A stretch of 64,000 nucleotides of DNA from CADCWK01 sp035944555 (GTDB taxonomy: Bacteria; Chloroflexota; Chloroflexia; Thermomicrobiales; UBA6265). Numbering within the stretch: position 1 is the first letter of the stretch; each line of letters starts with the position of its first letter. The position numbers and the translations under genes were made by a program. Below the pieces are notes generated by a model, which worked only from the letters and a program-made list of their open reading frames with translations, had not been told where the DNA came from and ran no database searches. Positions 9,301-18,332 of the stretch are shown here, one piece after another. Location: contig DASZAY010000026.1 in NCBI GenBank assembly GCA_035944555.1, positions 310,001 to 374,000 of the forward strand. Reading direction: 5' to 3'.

Positions 9301-9948
9301 TCAGGGACGGATCCCCGCGTCAAGATCGGAGGAGCGGTACTGCGGGAGCGACCAGCCGGTAAGGATGCCGTAGGCGCGGACGATGAAGGCGACGCCGGTC
9401 GCGACGATGGTCGCGGTGACCGGCTCGGCCCCAAGCCGGTCCAGGACGAGCACCGCCACGCTGCCGGCGACGGCAGCGGTGGCGTACAGCTCCCGGTGCA
9501 GGATCAGCGGGATCGTGTCGCTGAGCAGGTCGCGGATCACGCCGCCTCCGACCGCCGTCAGCATCCCGAGAATCACGACAGAGATCGCCGGCAGGTCGTA
9601 GGCCATCGCGATGGTCGTCCCCGATACGGCGAACACCGACAGCCCGACCGCGTCGGCCCAGACCAGCGCCCCGCGTCGCGGCACATCCAGCTTCTGCAGC
9701 AACGGGTTGGCGAAGAAGGCGATCACGCCAGCCACCGCGCTGACAACGAGAAAGCGCGGCTCCTGCACCCACGAGACCGGCCCGACGCCGAGCAACAGGT
9801 CACGCAACGTCCCGCCGCCGGTGCCGGTCACCATCGCGATCACGACGAACCCGAACAGGTCCATCTGGCGCCGGGCCGCGGTCAGCCCACCGGACAGGCC
9901 GAAGACGAACGTGCCGATCCACGACAGGATCTCGATCGTCAGCTCCAC
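9301..9948 (-). CDS. TRIC/YadS-like cation channel family protein
   Basis: This 215-residue membrane protein has seven hydrophobic segments arranged as two homologous halves, each with the glycine-rich family signature (GTGGGTLRDLL and AVGGGVIRDLL). Prokaryotic members of this family (formerly UPF0126, YadS/YicG) are trimeric potassium-selective channels related to animal TRIC proteins. The stop codon lies 4 bases from the end of the convergent beta-propeller gene. Family membership is secure; the physiological role here is inferred. Confidence 0.9.
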   Translation of the reverse strand: MELTIEILSWIGTFVFGLSGGLTAARRQMDLFGFVVIAMVTGTGGGTLRDLLLGVGPVSWVQEPRFLVVSAVAGVIAFFANPLLQKLDVPRRGALVWADAVGLSVFAVSGTTIAMAYDLPAISVVILGMLTAVGGGVIRDLLSDTIPLILHRELYATAAVAGSVAVLVLDRLGAEPVTATIVATGVAFIVRAYGILTGWSLPQYRSSDLDAGIRP

Positions 9949-9988
9949 GCCCGGCCCCCGCGCATCATCGCCGGGTCATGGGAGCGGC

Positions 9989-10606
9989 TCACGCCCGTGG
10001 CATCCAGTAGCGCTCGCGGCCGATCGTCGTCGTGTCGCCGTGACCCGGGTAGACCGTCACGTCGTCCGGAAGCTCCGCCAGGCGGGCAAGGCTCTGGTCC
10101 ATCGTCGCCTGGTCAGCTCCGCCGATATCGGTCCGGCCGTGCCCGCCCGGAAACAGGACGTCGCCACCGAGCAGAACGCGATCTTCTTCCGAGTACAGCA
10201 CGATGTGGTTGGGCTCATGTCCCGGCAGGTGCATGACGATGAAGGTCGTCTCACCCAGCTGGAGCAGGTCGCCGTCCGCGACGGTGGCGTCCAGCCGGGA
10301 CGGCGGGATCTCGACGCTTGCCGTCGTCGACGGACTCCGGAGCGTCGCATCGACCCCGGACAGCCCGACCAGTGGCGCGCCAGTGACTTCATGGAGCCGG
10401 GCCGCGTCGCCGATGTGGTCCCAGTGGCCGTGGGTGATCACGATCCGGGTCAGGTTCAACCCGGCCCGCTGGGCAGCGGCGGTGACCACCTCGGTGACAT
10501 CCGGCGGCGCGTCAATGATCAGGGCGTCTCTGGTGCCGTCATCGCTGACCAAGTACGCATTGGTCTCGATAGGCCCGGCCGGAAAGGGGACGATCGTCAG
10601 CGTCAT
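9989..10606 (-). CDS. MBL-fold metallo-hydrolase, glyoxalase II-like
   Basis: This 205-residue protein has the metallo-beta-lactamase core motif THGHWDHIGD (HxHxDH), a later metal histidine in MHLPGHEPNH, the bridging aspartate in LLGGDVLFPGGHGRTD and a final histidine in YPGHGDTT. This is the pattern of small YcbL/glyoxalase II-like thioester hydrolases. The start fits with NAYLVSDD near residue 16, where family members usually begin. It reads in the same direction as the TRIC-type gene with a 40-base gap, so co-transcription is possible. Confidence 0.88.
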   Translation of the reverse strand: MTLTIVPFPAGPIETNAYLVSDDGTRDALIIDAPPDVTEVVTAAAQRAGLNLTRIVITHGHWDHIGDAARLHEVTGAPLVGLSGVDATLRSPSTTASVEIPPSRLDATVADGDLLQLGETTFIVMHLPGHEPNHIVLYSEEDRVLLGGDVLFPGGHGRTDIGGADQATMDQSLARLAELPDDVTVYPGHGDTTTIGRERYWMPRA

Positions 10607-10843
10607 CAGGTACTCCTGGCATGGTAGGGACGGGCCGCGTGGTCATCCGAACGGCGTGGGGTTGCGCGGCGGGAAGCGGACGGGGTGTTCCGCGAACCGT
10701 ATCATGGGACATGTTGGTGGCTGAGGAATCTCGCGGCACGGGATTCGCGGCAGTCACTTGACCGGCGAAACCCGGCAAGAGACAGAAGATGCGGTCACGT
10801 GACAGACGTGGTGCAATTTCGGGAATTGGGTAGCCGGGTGTCG

Positions 10844-11206
10844 ATGACATCGCCACAGACGCAGACCATCCTCGTCGTCGATGACGAGCAGTTCATCGTC
10901 TCGCTCCTGACCGAGATCCTTGAGGAAGAGGGGTATCGGGTCCGGGTAGCAGGGGATGGTGAGGCAGCGCTGGAAGAAATCAGTCGTTCCCGGCCGGACC
11001 TGGTCGTCGCTGACATCATGATGCCGCGCCTCAACGGGTTGTCCCTCGCCGCCAATCTGCGATCGCTCCCCCACCCCATCCCGGTCGTTCTGATGAGTGC
11101 CGCGGTCACGCCGCGCCACCAGGGGATCACCTTCATCCCCAAGCCATTCGACATCGACGACCTGCTCCGCGTCGTCGACGACGTCCTTCGGGCCCACAGC
11201 ACCTAG
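10844..11206 (+). CDS. Single-domain response regulator (CheY-like receiver)
   Basis: A stand-alone receiver domain of about 120 residues. It has the acidic pair in ILVVDDEQF, the phospho-acceptor aspartate in LVVADIMMPRLNG, the conserved hydroxyl residue in VVLMSA and the lysine in FIPKPFD. No output domain follows, so it should act through protein contacts. No cognate histidine kinase lies nearby. The start is uncertain: GTG codons at 10799 and 10838 are in frame; the ATG at 10844 was chosen because homology begins right after it. Confidence 0.85.
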   Translation: MTSPQTQTILVVDDEQFIVSLLTEILEEEGYRVRVAGDGEAALEEISRSRPDLVVADIMMPRLNGLSLAANLRSLPHPIPVVLMSAAVTPRHQGITFIPKPFDIDDLLRVVDDVLRAHST

Positions 11207-11257
11207 CCTCGGCCCCACCCGACCGTCCTACGCTGACGTAGCCAGCCGGATGCGTCG

Positions 11258-12076
11258 CTACGCCTCGTCGTCGTCGGGCGCGACGCCCTCCTGTGCCGCA
11301 ATGATGAGATCGCGAACCGCCGCCGGCCGCAGCCCGCCGATTGACCGGCCGAGCAGATCTTCCACATCCGTGCGGTTCTCCAGCCCCCGTTCACCTGCCC
11401 ATCGCCAGAATGCCTGGTGAGAGACCGCGACATCGTCGTCAGTGTCGCCTGCTCCGTCCGCAGCGGGCCGGGTGCTGGCCCCGCCGCCAGGTTCCTGCCG
11501 GGTAGGCGGAGCTGGCCGTTCCAGTTGATCCGACGTAGCCCGCTCAGGTGCCGGTGCCGGTGCTGGCACCGGGGAGGGGTCAGCCGATCGGGCGGCGGGG
11601 CGGGCGGGAGCGGAACGCTCGACGGTAGGTCCATCGGGATTTGGCCGGGCACCGAGACGCATCCCGGTCGCCGCGGCCACGGCGGCGGGAGATGGGGCTG
11701 TACCAAGATTGAAGGGGTCGCTGGGCGGCTCCTCCGCGACCCGGCGATCCGGCACCGAGGTTGGAGCGAGCGGGGCCGACATCGCGACCGGGACCTGATC
11801 GCCCAGATCGTCAGGAACGTCGAGCGTGTCCGGGTCGATCCCGAGGAATGCCATCGCCCGGGCCAGGGCGAGATGCTCGGCGGCGGCGATCGCCGGCAGA
11901 CCGGTACCAGCGACCCCGCCGTAGCCGGTCGCCTCCGCCCCGCTGGGCAGCGCGATCGTCGCGCGGAAGACGGTCGTGTCCGGGCCCAGCAGGACGTGCT
12001 CGGTCCGGACCTGCATCGCCGGAAACATGGCCCGCAGGTCGATCAGCGCCGCCAGGACCGCCTCATCCGCATCCAT
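11258..12076 (-). CDS. Conserved two-part protein, possibly ssDNA-annealing related
   Basis: A 272-residue protein with an N-terminal domain of about 85 residues, a long Pro/Ala-rich linker and a C-terminal helical module (QAFWRWAGERGLENRTDVEDLLG). The N-terminal region contains a variable-strand pattern (TVFRATIALPSGAEATGYG) followed by AAEHLALARAMAFLG. This resembles the layout of Rad52/ERF-like or DdrA-type annealing proteins, in which a similar short helix reads AIGRALAFLG. That resemblance is weak and by eye only. The start at 12076 has a GGGAGGGAG site; a longer frame to 12208 lacks support. Confidence 0.6.
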   Translation of the reverse strand: MDADEAVLAALIDLRAMFPAMQVRTEHVLLGPDTTVFRATIALPSGAEATGYGGVAGTGLPAIAAAEHLALARAMAFLGIDPDTLDVPDDLGDQVPVAMSAPLAPTSVPDRRVAEEPPSDPFNLGTAPSPAAVAAATGMRLGARPNPDGPTVERSAPARPAARSADPSPVPAPAPAPERATSDQLERPAPPTRQEPGGGASTRPAADGAGDTDDDVAVSHQAFWRWAGERGLENRTDVEDLLGRSIGGLRPAAVRDLIIAAQEGVAPDDDEA

Positions 12077-12255
12077 TCCGCGTCTCCCTCCCCGCTCCGG
12101 CCAATTCCGGTCCGATTCCGGACCGGCGGTGGGACATCCTACGATGATCGCTCGATCCCCGACCGGCGAGGCCCATGCCGGCGGCCTCCGGTCGTCCCGG
12201 TATGCCATCCTCTAGCGCATCGCCCGGACCGCGGGCCCTCGGAGGACTCACGACC

Positions 12256-12588
12256 ATGGACAACGACCCCACCGTGCCCGCACCAGACGAGCATTCCAGG
12301 CCGGAGCCAGCCCCCGTCCGGCGGGACCCGGTTACCGTGCTGGACATGGTCTGGCCGGAGACCGGCTTGCCGATCGTCGTCCGGGTGGACCGGCGCCCCA
12401 GGGACACCATCTCCGAAGCCGACGAGATCCGGCTGGAGCTCGACTTCGTCACGCTGACCCTGACGCCGCTGGAGTTCATCCAGCTGGCTGCCTCACTGCG
12501 GATGAGCGTCGACAGCCTGCTGGACCAGCATCCGGGGCTCCAGCGGGCCGTGATCGCCGCCTTCGACCTGCGCGCCGAAGACCGCTAG
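12256..12588 (+). CDS. Hypothetical protein, 110 residues
   Basis: A small soluble protein with an acidic, proline-rich first 25 residues, then a compact region with alternating hydrophobic residues (TLTLTPLEFIQLAASLRMSVDSLL) that may form a beta-strand pair and a helix. GGAGG lies 11 bases before the ATG. It is divergent from the two-part protein gene; a TACGAT hexamer at 12140-12145 could be its -10 element, but no convincing -35 was found. The family was not recognised. Confidence 0.6.
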   Translation: MDNDPTVPAPDEHSRPEPAPVRRDPVTVLDMVWPETGLPIVVRVDRRPRDTISEADEIRLELDFVTLTLTPLEFIQLAASLRMSVDSLLDQHPGLQRAVIAAFDLRAEDR

Positions 12589-12720
12589 CGTCGTCACGCC
12601 CGTCCAGACGGGCAGGTTATGGCTGCCCACCCGCCGGATACGCAGGGTTCGCCGCACTCCGTAGGCTAGAGCACATGACCCCGGGCGGATCCCCCGGCGT
12701 CCGGCCCCAATGCCCCTCAT

Positions 12721-12746
12721 GTCGGCCAGCCGTGCCGCTGGCCGAC
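12721..12746 (+). promoter_or_regulatory. Leader hairpin upstream of the HtrA-like gene
   Basis: A perfect 10-bp inverted repeat with a 6-base loop ends 22 bases before the protease start codon, close to its ribosome site. It could be a translational control element or a terminator of the upstream small gene; no T-run follows. Confidence 0.35.
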
Positions 12747-12768
12747 CGGACCCGGAAAGGTACGCGCC

Positions 12769-13692
12769 ATGACGACCCCTGAAACTCCCTCCTCCGCCAC
12801 GCTGCTCGCGGCTCTCTCGGATGGCCTCGCTGACGCCGTCGCCCGCGCCGCCGCCGGCACGGTCACCGTCTATGGACGGCGCCGTCTGCCTGCCTCCGGC
12901 ATCGCCTGGGACGCCACCACTGTCATCACCGCCTCCCACGTCGTCGAGCGGGATGACGACCTCACTATCGGCCTGCCCGACGGTTTCCGCGTCCCGGCGA
13001 CCCTGGTCGGCCGCGACCACGGTAGCGACCTCGCCGTCCTCTCGGCCGAGCTGACCGGCGTGACGCCACTCGACCACGCCGCGGCCACGTTCCGGGTCGG
13101 CCAGCTCGCACTGGCCATCGGCCGGGCGGGGACGGATGACCTCCGCGCGACGTTCGGCGCCATCAGTACGGTGGGGGGAGCCTGGCGGACGATCAACGGC
13201 AATGAGGTCGGCGGGTTCGTCCGGGCCGAACTGACGATGCTGCCCGGCTTCTCCGGTGGCCCGCTTGTCACGGTCGGCGGCCAGCTGATCGGCATGAACA
13301 CCAGCGCCATCGGCCACGACGGTGGGTTGACCCTTCCTCACTCGGCCATCGCCCCCATCGCCACGGAACTGCGCGAGCACGGCAAGGTTCGGCGCGGCTA
13401 CCTCGGCGTCGCCACCCGAACGGTCGACATCCCTGAATCGCTCCGGGAAGGCTCGGACGAAGTCGTCGGTCGCGGCCTGATGGTCGTCCACGTCGAGCAG
13501 AATGGCCCGTCAGCGGGAGCCGGACTCGTCCTCGGCGATGTCCTGTTGGCGATCGGCGGACAGGCCGTCAGCGACGCCGAGTCCCTGCAGCGCCAACTCG
13601 GCCCCGAGACGGTCGGCCATGCGGTCCAGGTCCGCCTGCTGCGCGGCGGCGCGGTGACGGAGATCCCGGTGACGGTCGGGACACGGCCATGA
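12769..13692 (+). CDS. HtrA/DegP-like S1C serine protease with PDZ domain
   Basis: This 307-residue protein has a chymotrypsin-fold protease domain with a complete triad (His57 in ITASHVV, Asp87 in HGSDLAVL, Ser162 in GFSGGPL) and a C-terminal PDZ domain starting near GYLGVATR. Unlike most HtrA proteins it has no signal peptide or membrane anchor, so it appears cytosolic. The stop overlaps the next gene start by four bases (ATGA), which couples it to the LuxR-type regulator. It could degrade damaged proteins or process a partner; the target is unknown. Confidence 0.9.
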   Translation: MTTPETPSSATLLAALSDGLADAVARAAAGTVTVYGRRRLPASGIAWDATTVITASHVVERDDDLTIGLPDGFRVPATLVGRDHGSDLAVLSAELTGVTPLDHAAATFRVGQLALAIGRAGTDDLRATFGAISTVGGAWRTINGNEVGGFVRAELTMLPGFSGGPLVTVGGQLIGMNTSAIGHDGGLTLPHSAIAPIATELREHGKVRRGYLGVATRTVDIPESLREGSDEVVGRGLMVVHVEQNGPSAGAGLVLGDVLLAIGGQAVSDAESLQRQLGPETVGHAVQVRLLRGGAVTEIPVTVGTRP

Positions 13693-14507
13693 CTGCCCCG
13701 GTGGCATCGGCAGTGCCTGATCGGCAGGACAGGACCGAAGCGGTGTCGATGCCTGCCGATCCCGCTCCGATCCCCGCAACGGGAGCCACCTCGCGGAGTA
13801 TGCTTGGCGTTATGTCGACACCGATGACCACCATCCAGCGCGACGGCACCACGACCACCCGCCACGTCGTCCGGGTCCTGATCCTGGCCCGGTCGCCGGC
13901 GGTGCGGGCGGGGCTGGCCGCGCTCCTGACCACGGACGAATCGATCGTCATCGCTCAGCCCCCCGTGATCGCGGGTGGCTGGCTGCGTCCCGGCGAGGGC
14001 AACCCGCCCCGGGCGGAGTCAGCCGCCCAGCCCGACGTGGTTGTAATCGACCGGGACAGCCTGGGCGCCGAGGCGGTCGACACCGCGACCGAGCGCCATA
14101 GCGGCACCCCGATGGTGCTGCTGGGCGGCGACGACACCGCACCCATCCGGCTGGGCGAGTGCCCGGTCGCCTACCTTGGCCCGGATGCCGACGGCGCGTC
14201 GCTGATCGCGTCGGTCCACGCCGTACTGGCCGGCCTGACGGTGATCGAGCCGGCGATGGCGGTCCGGCTGGGCGGATCGGGATCGATCCCCGTGACGCTG
14301 GAGCCGGGCGAGGCACTGACCCCCCGCGAGCAGGAGGTCCTCCGGCTGGTCTCGGAGGGGTTGCCCAACAAGACGATCGCCCGGGAGCTCGGGATCAGCG
14401 AGCACACCGCCAAGTTCCACGTCGGCTCCCTGCTGGCCAAGCTCCACGCCGGCAGCCGGACCGAGGCCGTCATGACGGCGACGCGGCGCGGCCTGCTTAC
14501 GGTCTGA
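13689..14507 (+). CDS. LuxR-type DNA-binding response regulator with degenerate receiver
   Basis: The C-terminal 65 residues are a clear LuxR/GerE helix-turn-helix (LTPREQEVLRLVSEGLPNKT, ending in a dimer helix). The preceding region folds like a receiver (VRVLILARSPAVRAGLAALL, then a candidate phosphate aspartate in VVVIDRD), but the usual acidic pair of the first strand is missing (ILARS). Control by classic phosphorylation is therefore doubtful. It overlaps the HtrA-like gene by four bases. About 45 poorly conserved residues precede the receiver, so a start at 13812 is also possible. A strong terminator follows. Confidence 0.87.
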   Translation: MTAPVASAVPDRQDRTEAVSMPADPAPIPATGATSRSMLGVMSTPMTTIQRDGTTTTRHVVRVLILARSPAVRAGLAALLTTDESIVIAQPPVIAGGWLRPGEGNPPRAESAAQPDVVVIDRDSLGAEAVDTATERHSGTPMVLLGGDDTAPIRLGECPVAYLGPDADGASLIASVHAVLAGLTVIEPAMAVRLGGSGSIPVTLEPGEALTPREQEVLRLVSEGLPNKTIARELGISEHTAKFHVGSLLAKLHAGSRTEAVMTATRRGLLTV

Positions 14508-14530
14508 CGCGATGGCCCGGAACGGACGAG

Positions 14531-14580
14531 AGAGACGGCCCGGTGATCAGCGCAATCACCGGGCCGTCTCTTTCTGTTTC
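14531..14580 (+). terminator. Rho-independent terminator after the LuxR-type gene
   Basis: A perfect 17-bp GC-rich stem (14531-14547 with 14555-14571) and 7-base loop are followed by a T-rich tail (TTCTGTTT). It ends the protease-regulator operon. The remaining stretch up to 14818 shows no gene. Confidence 0.9.
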
Positions 14581-14818
14581 AGCCCCGGTCGACCTGTTCG
14601 CCGCTCATGGTTCAAATGCCCATCACGTTGGTCCAGGCCATGGCGCCGATCTTCGACGCCGATGCTTCCCTTCTCCGGGCCTACCCGTCCCGGTGGTGTC
14701 GCCGGACAGCCGGCCGCTGCCCCGCTCAGCAAGCCAGGAGAAGCGTCGTTCACCGGCGCCGGCCTATGCTGATGGTCGCCGCGTGCATCGGCCCGGCGGA
14801 CAGGGAGGGACCTTCCCG

Positions 14819-15706
14819 GTGGAACACCATGCTCCCAGCGATACCCAGACGGTCGAGCGACCGGTCGACGTCAATGGCGTCACGATCGCCACGGCGATCT
14901 CCGGGCAGGACGACGCCCCCGCCGTCCTGCTCATCAATGGCGGGGGAAATACCCTCGCCAGCTGGTCCGATGCCCTGGTCGGCAGGCTCGTGGACGGGGG
15001 CTACCGGGTGATCCGGTACGACGGCCGGGACACCGGGGGTTCGACGCGGTTTCCGGCCGGTGCGCCGGGATACTCCGGCGAGGCCCTCGTCGCCGACGCC
15101 GCCGGGCTGATCGACGAAGTCGCCGGCGGCCGGGCACACGTCGTCGGCCTGTCGATGGGTGGGGGCATCGCGCAATTACTCGCCGTCGGCTCGCCCGGCC
15201 GGGTGCGGACCCTGACCCTCGTCGCGACGACCGGCTTTCACTTCGGCGAGACCCATCCTCATCTGCCGGGCCCTGAGCCACGCGTCCGGGCCGCATGGGC
15301 AGATGACTCAGTGCCGGACTGGACAGACCGGGAAGCGACGATCACGTGGCTAGCCGAGAGCGAGCGCCCCTTCGCCGGCACGATGGAGCGGTTCGACGTC
15401 GAGGAACAGCGCGCCGTCGCGGCCAAGACGTACGACCGGAGTCCTGATCTCACGACCCTGTTCAACAGCTTCATGCTCGACCCGAGCCCCGCACGATCGT
15501 CCACGATCGGCGATATCGCGGTCCCGACGCTCGTCATCCACGGGACGGCGGACCCGGCGTTCCCACTGCCGTACGGACAGGCGCTGGCCGAGGGAATCCC
15601 CGGCGCGACGCTGCTGCCGGTCGAAGGGATGGGACACGAGTACCTGCCTCCCTGGACTCACGACGTCGTCATCCCTGCCCTGCTCGGACACTTCCGGAAT
15701 CGCTGA
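14819..15706 (+). CDS. Alpha/beta-fold hydrolase
   Basis: A 295-residue hydrolase. It has the oxyanion-region motif INGGGNTLASW, the nucleophile elbow GLSMGGG (Ser), an acidic residue in VIHGTADPAFPL and the catalytic histidine in EGMGHEYLPP, so the Ser-Asp-His triad is complete. The pattern matches the RdmC/TAP-like esterase group. The GTG start at 14819 follows AGGGAGGG at good spacing; the much longer upstream open frame is antisense to and overlaps other coding. It stands alone, and its natural substrate cannot be predicted. Confidence 0.87.
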   Translation: MEHHAPSDTQTVERPVDVNGVTIATAISGQDDAPAVLLINGGGNTLASWSDALVGRLVDGGYRVIRYDGRDTGGSTRFPAGAPGYSGEALVADAAGLIDEVAGGRAHVVGLSMGGGIAQLLAVGSPGRVRTLTLVATTGFHFGETHPHLPGPEPRVRAAWADDSVPDWTDREATITWLAESERPFAGTMERFDVEEQRAVAAKTYDRSPDLTTLFNSFMLDPSPARSSTIGDIAVPTLVIHGTADPAFPLPYGQALAEGIPGATLLPVEGMGHEYLPPWTHDVVIPALLGHFRNR

Positions 15707-15763
15707 TCCGGTTGACCAGCAACGGGCAGGCGTGAAAACGCTCCCGATACCGGGACCATCGAC

Positions 15764-16981
15764 CTACGGCGCGACCACCTCGTCGTCCGCCGCCACGGAC
15801 GGGTCCATGGCGGGCACCGGGTTGTTGGCGCGGTTACCCTCGCGCCGCTCCCAGCCCGACGTGAACAGCGGCAGGAAGTTGCTCACCTCGTAGGGGTGCT
15901 TCTCGATCTCGGCCCAGTTCAGGTCGACACCCAGTCCCGGCCGGTCCGGTACGACGATGTAGCCGTCCTCCAGCTCGACCGGGTGATCGACGATCTCTCG
16001 CTCCCAGTCGACGTTGAACTCGTCGAACAGCTCCTGGACCAGCAGGTTTGGCGACGACGCAGAGATATGGATGCACGACGCCGTCGACAGCGGTCCCTGC
16101 GCGTTGTGCGGCGCGATCACGCCGTAGTGGGCGTCAGCCATCGCCGCGACCTGCCGCGTCTTCCAGATACCGCCCATGTTGCCGGGCTCGGGCTGGAAGA
16201 TGCTGATCGCGTTATGGGCCATCAGCTCGGCGAACTGGTGGGTGCTGGTCAGGCTCTCGCCCGTCGCGACCGGCACGCCGATCTTGTGGGCCACTTCGGC
16301 GATCTGTCCGATGTGCTGGTGGGGAGTCGGCTCCTCGAACCACGTCGGCGCGAACTCGGCCAGTTGCTGCCCCACCCAGACTGCTTCACCGACGCTGAAC
16401 CGGCAGTGCCCCTCGATCATGATCTGGACGTCCGGCCCGACCTCGTCCCGGACCGCCCGGACGATGTCGATCGACAGCCGCCGCTCGGCCGGGGTCATCG
16501 TCCGCCAGTTGGCGCCAAACGGGTCGAACTTCAGCGCCCGGTACCCGCGGGCCACGACCGCCGCCGCCCGCTCGGCGAACACCTCCGGGGTGCGGTCGCC
16601 AGCGTACCAGCCGTTGGCGTAGGCCAGCAGCCGGTCGTGGCACTGCCCGCCGATCAGGTCGTAGATCGGCCGCCCCGTCGCCTTGCCGATGATGTCCCAG
16701 CAGGCCGTCTCGACGGCGGCGACCGCGTTCATGTGGATCTGGCCGCCCTCGGAGTAGACGTCGCGGACCATCCGCTGATAGATCGTCTCGACCTGGAACG
16801 GGTCCATCCCCTCGAAGCGCGGCGTCAGCTCATGGACGGCCGCCTCGACCGTCTTGGCGAAGGCGTTGAGCGTCCCCTCGCCGATACCGTACAGGCCGGG
16901 CTGGTCGGTATCCAGCCGGACGAACAGCCAGTTCTTCCACGGGTTGCCGACGAGATAGGTGGTCACTCGGGTGATACGCAT
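15764..16981 (-). CDS. Mandelate racemase/enolase-superfamily sugar-acid dehydratase
   Basis: A 405-residue member of the mandelate racemase group. The N-terminal capping domain is followed by the barrel with KFDPFG (Lys151, Asp153), metal ligands Glu190 (MIEGH), Glu216 (WFEEP) and Glu242 (TGESL), and the general base His292 (APHN). His192 next to the first ligand and the overall spacing resemble galactonate or gluconate dehydratases acting on acid sugars. The nearby sugar importer and the Gfo/Idh/MocA oxidoreductase elsewhere in the window fit a sugar-acid catabolic lifestyle, but the exact substrate is not readable. It converges with the alpha/beta hydrolase gene. Confidence 0.9.
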   Translation of the reverse strand: MRITRVTTYLVGNPWKNWLFVRLDTDQPGLYGIGEGTLNAFAKTVEAAVHELTPRFEGMDPFQVETIYQRMVRDVYSEGGQIHMNAVAAVETACWDIIGKATGRPIYDLIGGQCHDRLLAYANGWYAGDRTPEVFAERAAAVVARGYRALKFDPFGANWRTMTPAERRLSIDIVRAVRDEVGPDVQIMIEGHCRFSVGEAVWVGQQLAEFAPTWFEEPTPHQHIGQIAEVAHKIGVPVATGESLTSTHQFAELMAHNAISIFQPEPGNMGGIWKTRQVAAMADAHYGVIAPHNAQGPLSTASCIHISASSPNLLVQELFDEFNVDWEREIVDHPVELEDGYIVVPDRPGLGVDLNWAEIEKHPYEVSNFLPLFTSGWERREGNRANNPVPAMDPSVAADDEVVAP

Positions 16982-17172
16982 CTGGGCAGTCTCCTCGGCG
17001 TCGTCGCGAACGGATTCCGTGCGGGATCATAGCGCGGCGACGGTATCCGGAATCGCCCCTGACCCGTCTCATCCACCCGCTGCTCTAGTTTCCCTTGGCG
17101 ATGAACGGGTCTGGCGGGACACCGGGACAAATGAAGCAAGCACCTTCGGTTAACGGAGAGGGGTGGAGCTCA

Positions 17173-17970
17173 CTACCCCTGCGTCACGAGCCGACGCCAT
17201 GCCCCATCCCGGACGTACCCGAGCAGGTCCGCCGCGATCAGCCCCTCGTAGGCGTCAGCGTGATCGGCCATGAGATCGAGAATCCCGAGGACAAGACGTT
17301 CGCCGGCGGCCAGCAACGCCTCGTCGGGGTGGGTGTCCGGCGAGAGTCCCAGGCAGGCCAGCAGGTCGTCGCGGTACCCGGTCGGCGCGACCGGGAAGGC
17401 ACATGCCGCCTCCAGTGCCGCCCGGCGTGTCCCCGGCCGGACGGGCGGGTTGATCGGCAGGAGCAGGCCGGGGCAACCCTCGGCCAGCGTCCGTGCCGCC
17501 AGCCGCAGCCCGACGGGATCACAAGCCGCATGGGCGCCGCGCATCTTGCCCAGCGCCTCGATGGTGTCCTCGACCTCGGGGTCGTCCGGTGGCTGGTCGA
17601 AGGCCGGCCGGTCCAGCGGCTCCGCCAGCCCCTGGTCCGGGCACCACAGCAGCCGGGTCGCCTGGCGCGCCGCCAGCCCGAAGGCCCAGTGGGCAGGCTC
17701 CGCCATCCGCTCCAGCCAGCGCTCTGCCCCGTGGACCGCCACCGAGACATGCCGCAGCCGCCCGCCCTCGTCTTCAAGGAAGACCGGGTACCGGTGATCC
17801 TCGGGCCGGTCGGTCAGGACATCCAGATCCAGGTCGCTCCAGCGCGTGGCGTCGCCGCGGGCCACGCTCCCCTTCGCCAGGATCGCGACGGCACCGGGAA
17901 TCGCCGTCCGGAGCCGCTCGACCCAGCCCGCGACGTACTGCTCCGGGAACGGTCCTGTATCAGGTTGCAT
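17173..17970 (-). CDS. Nucleotidyltransferase-domain protein
   Basis: This 265-residue protein carries the exact pol-beta-type signature GSx10DxD (Gly34-Ser35, Asp46, Asp48 within GSVARGDATRWSDLDLD), so a minimal nucleotidyltransferase catalytic site is present. A third acidic residue is likely in the following strand. The C-terminal half is helical. Relatives include aminoglycoside adenylyltransferase-like and MNT-type proteins; no antitoxin-like HEPN partner gene is adjacent. The substrate is unknown. The 190 bases upstream (16982-17172 lie downstream) hold no other gene. Confidence 0.82.
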   Translation of the reverse strand: MQPDTGPFPEQYVAGWVERLRTAIPGAVAILAKGSVARGDATRWSDLDLDVLTDRPEDHRYPVFLEDEGGRLRHVSVAVHGAERWLERMAEPAHWAFGLAARQATRLLWCPDQGLAEPLDRPAFDQPPDDPEVEDTIEALGKMRGAHAACDPVGLRLAARTLAEGCPGLLLPINPPVRPGTRRAALEAACAFPVAPTGYRDDLLACLGLSPDTHPDEALLAAGERLVLGILDLMADHADAYEGLIAADLLGYVRDGAWRRLVTQG

Positions 17971-18239
17971 CGTCGCTCACTCTCCTCCAGCAGCGGAGAA
18001 CCGGAACCACCCGCCCGGCGTTGGCTCTGGTACGCATGGCTTGCCCGTTTTTCCGTGATCCACCGCGCCCCGTGCTTGACGGCCCGTCACCGCACTGTCA
18101 GCATTCGTCTCGACAGCGATACTCATTGTCCTGAAGGATCACTGGCCAGCAAGTGGTCGGCCCTGATCCCGCCAGCCGCCGGTCGCCCCTCGCCGGCCAT
18201 GTACGGACCGGGTCCCGACGGCGTCGCCCGGGTTCCCGC

Positions 18240-18256
18240 TCGTGCAGCGTGCACGA
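18240..18256. promoter_or_regulatory. Palindromic operator candidate upstream of the PBP gene
   Basis: A perfect 7-3-7 inverted repeat (TCGTGCA, gcg, TGCACGA) lies 77 bases before the penicillin-binding-protein start in the 362-base divergent gap 17971-18332. Its size fits a dimeric regulator site. No gene was recognised in the gap, and no promoter could be fixed with confidence. Confidence 0.35.
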
Positions 18257-18332
18257 TCATCATCGATAGTCCACGAACCGGCCACGGCCCATTCCCGGAC
18301 CACTCCCGTCCCACCCCGGAGAGACTGCCCGC

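Noticed and set aside
12676..12783. 35-codon ORF with a CPSC motif upstream of the HtrA-like gene
   Set aside because: It lacks a ribosome site, overlaps a hairpin and the protease start, and is short enough to be chance.
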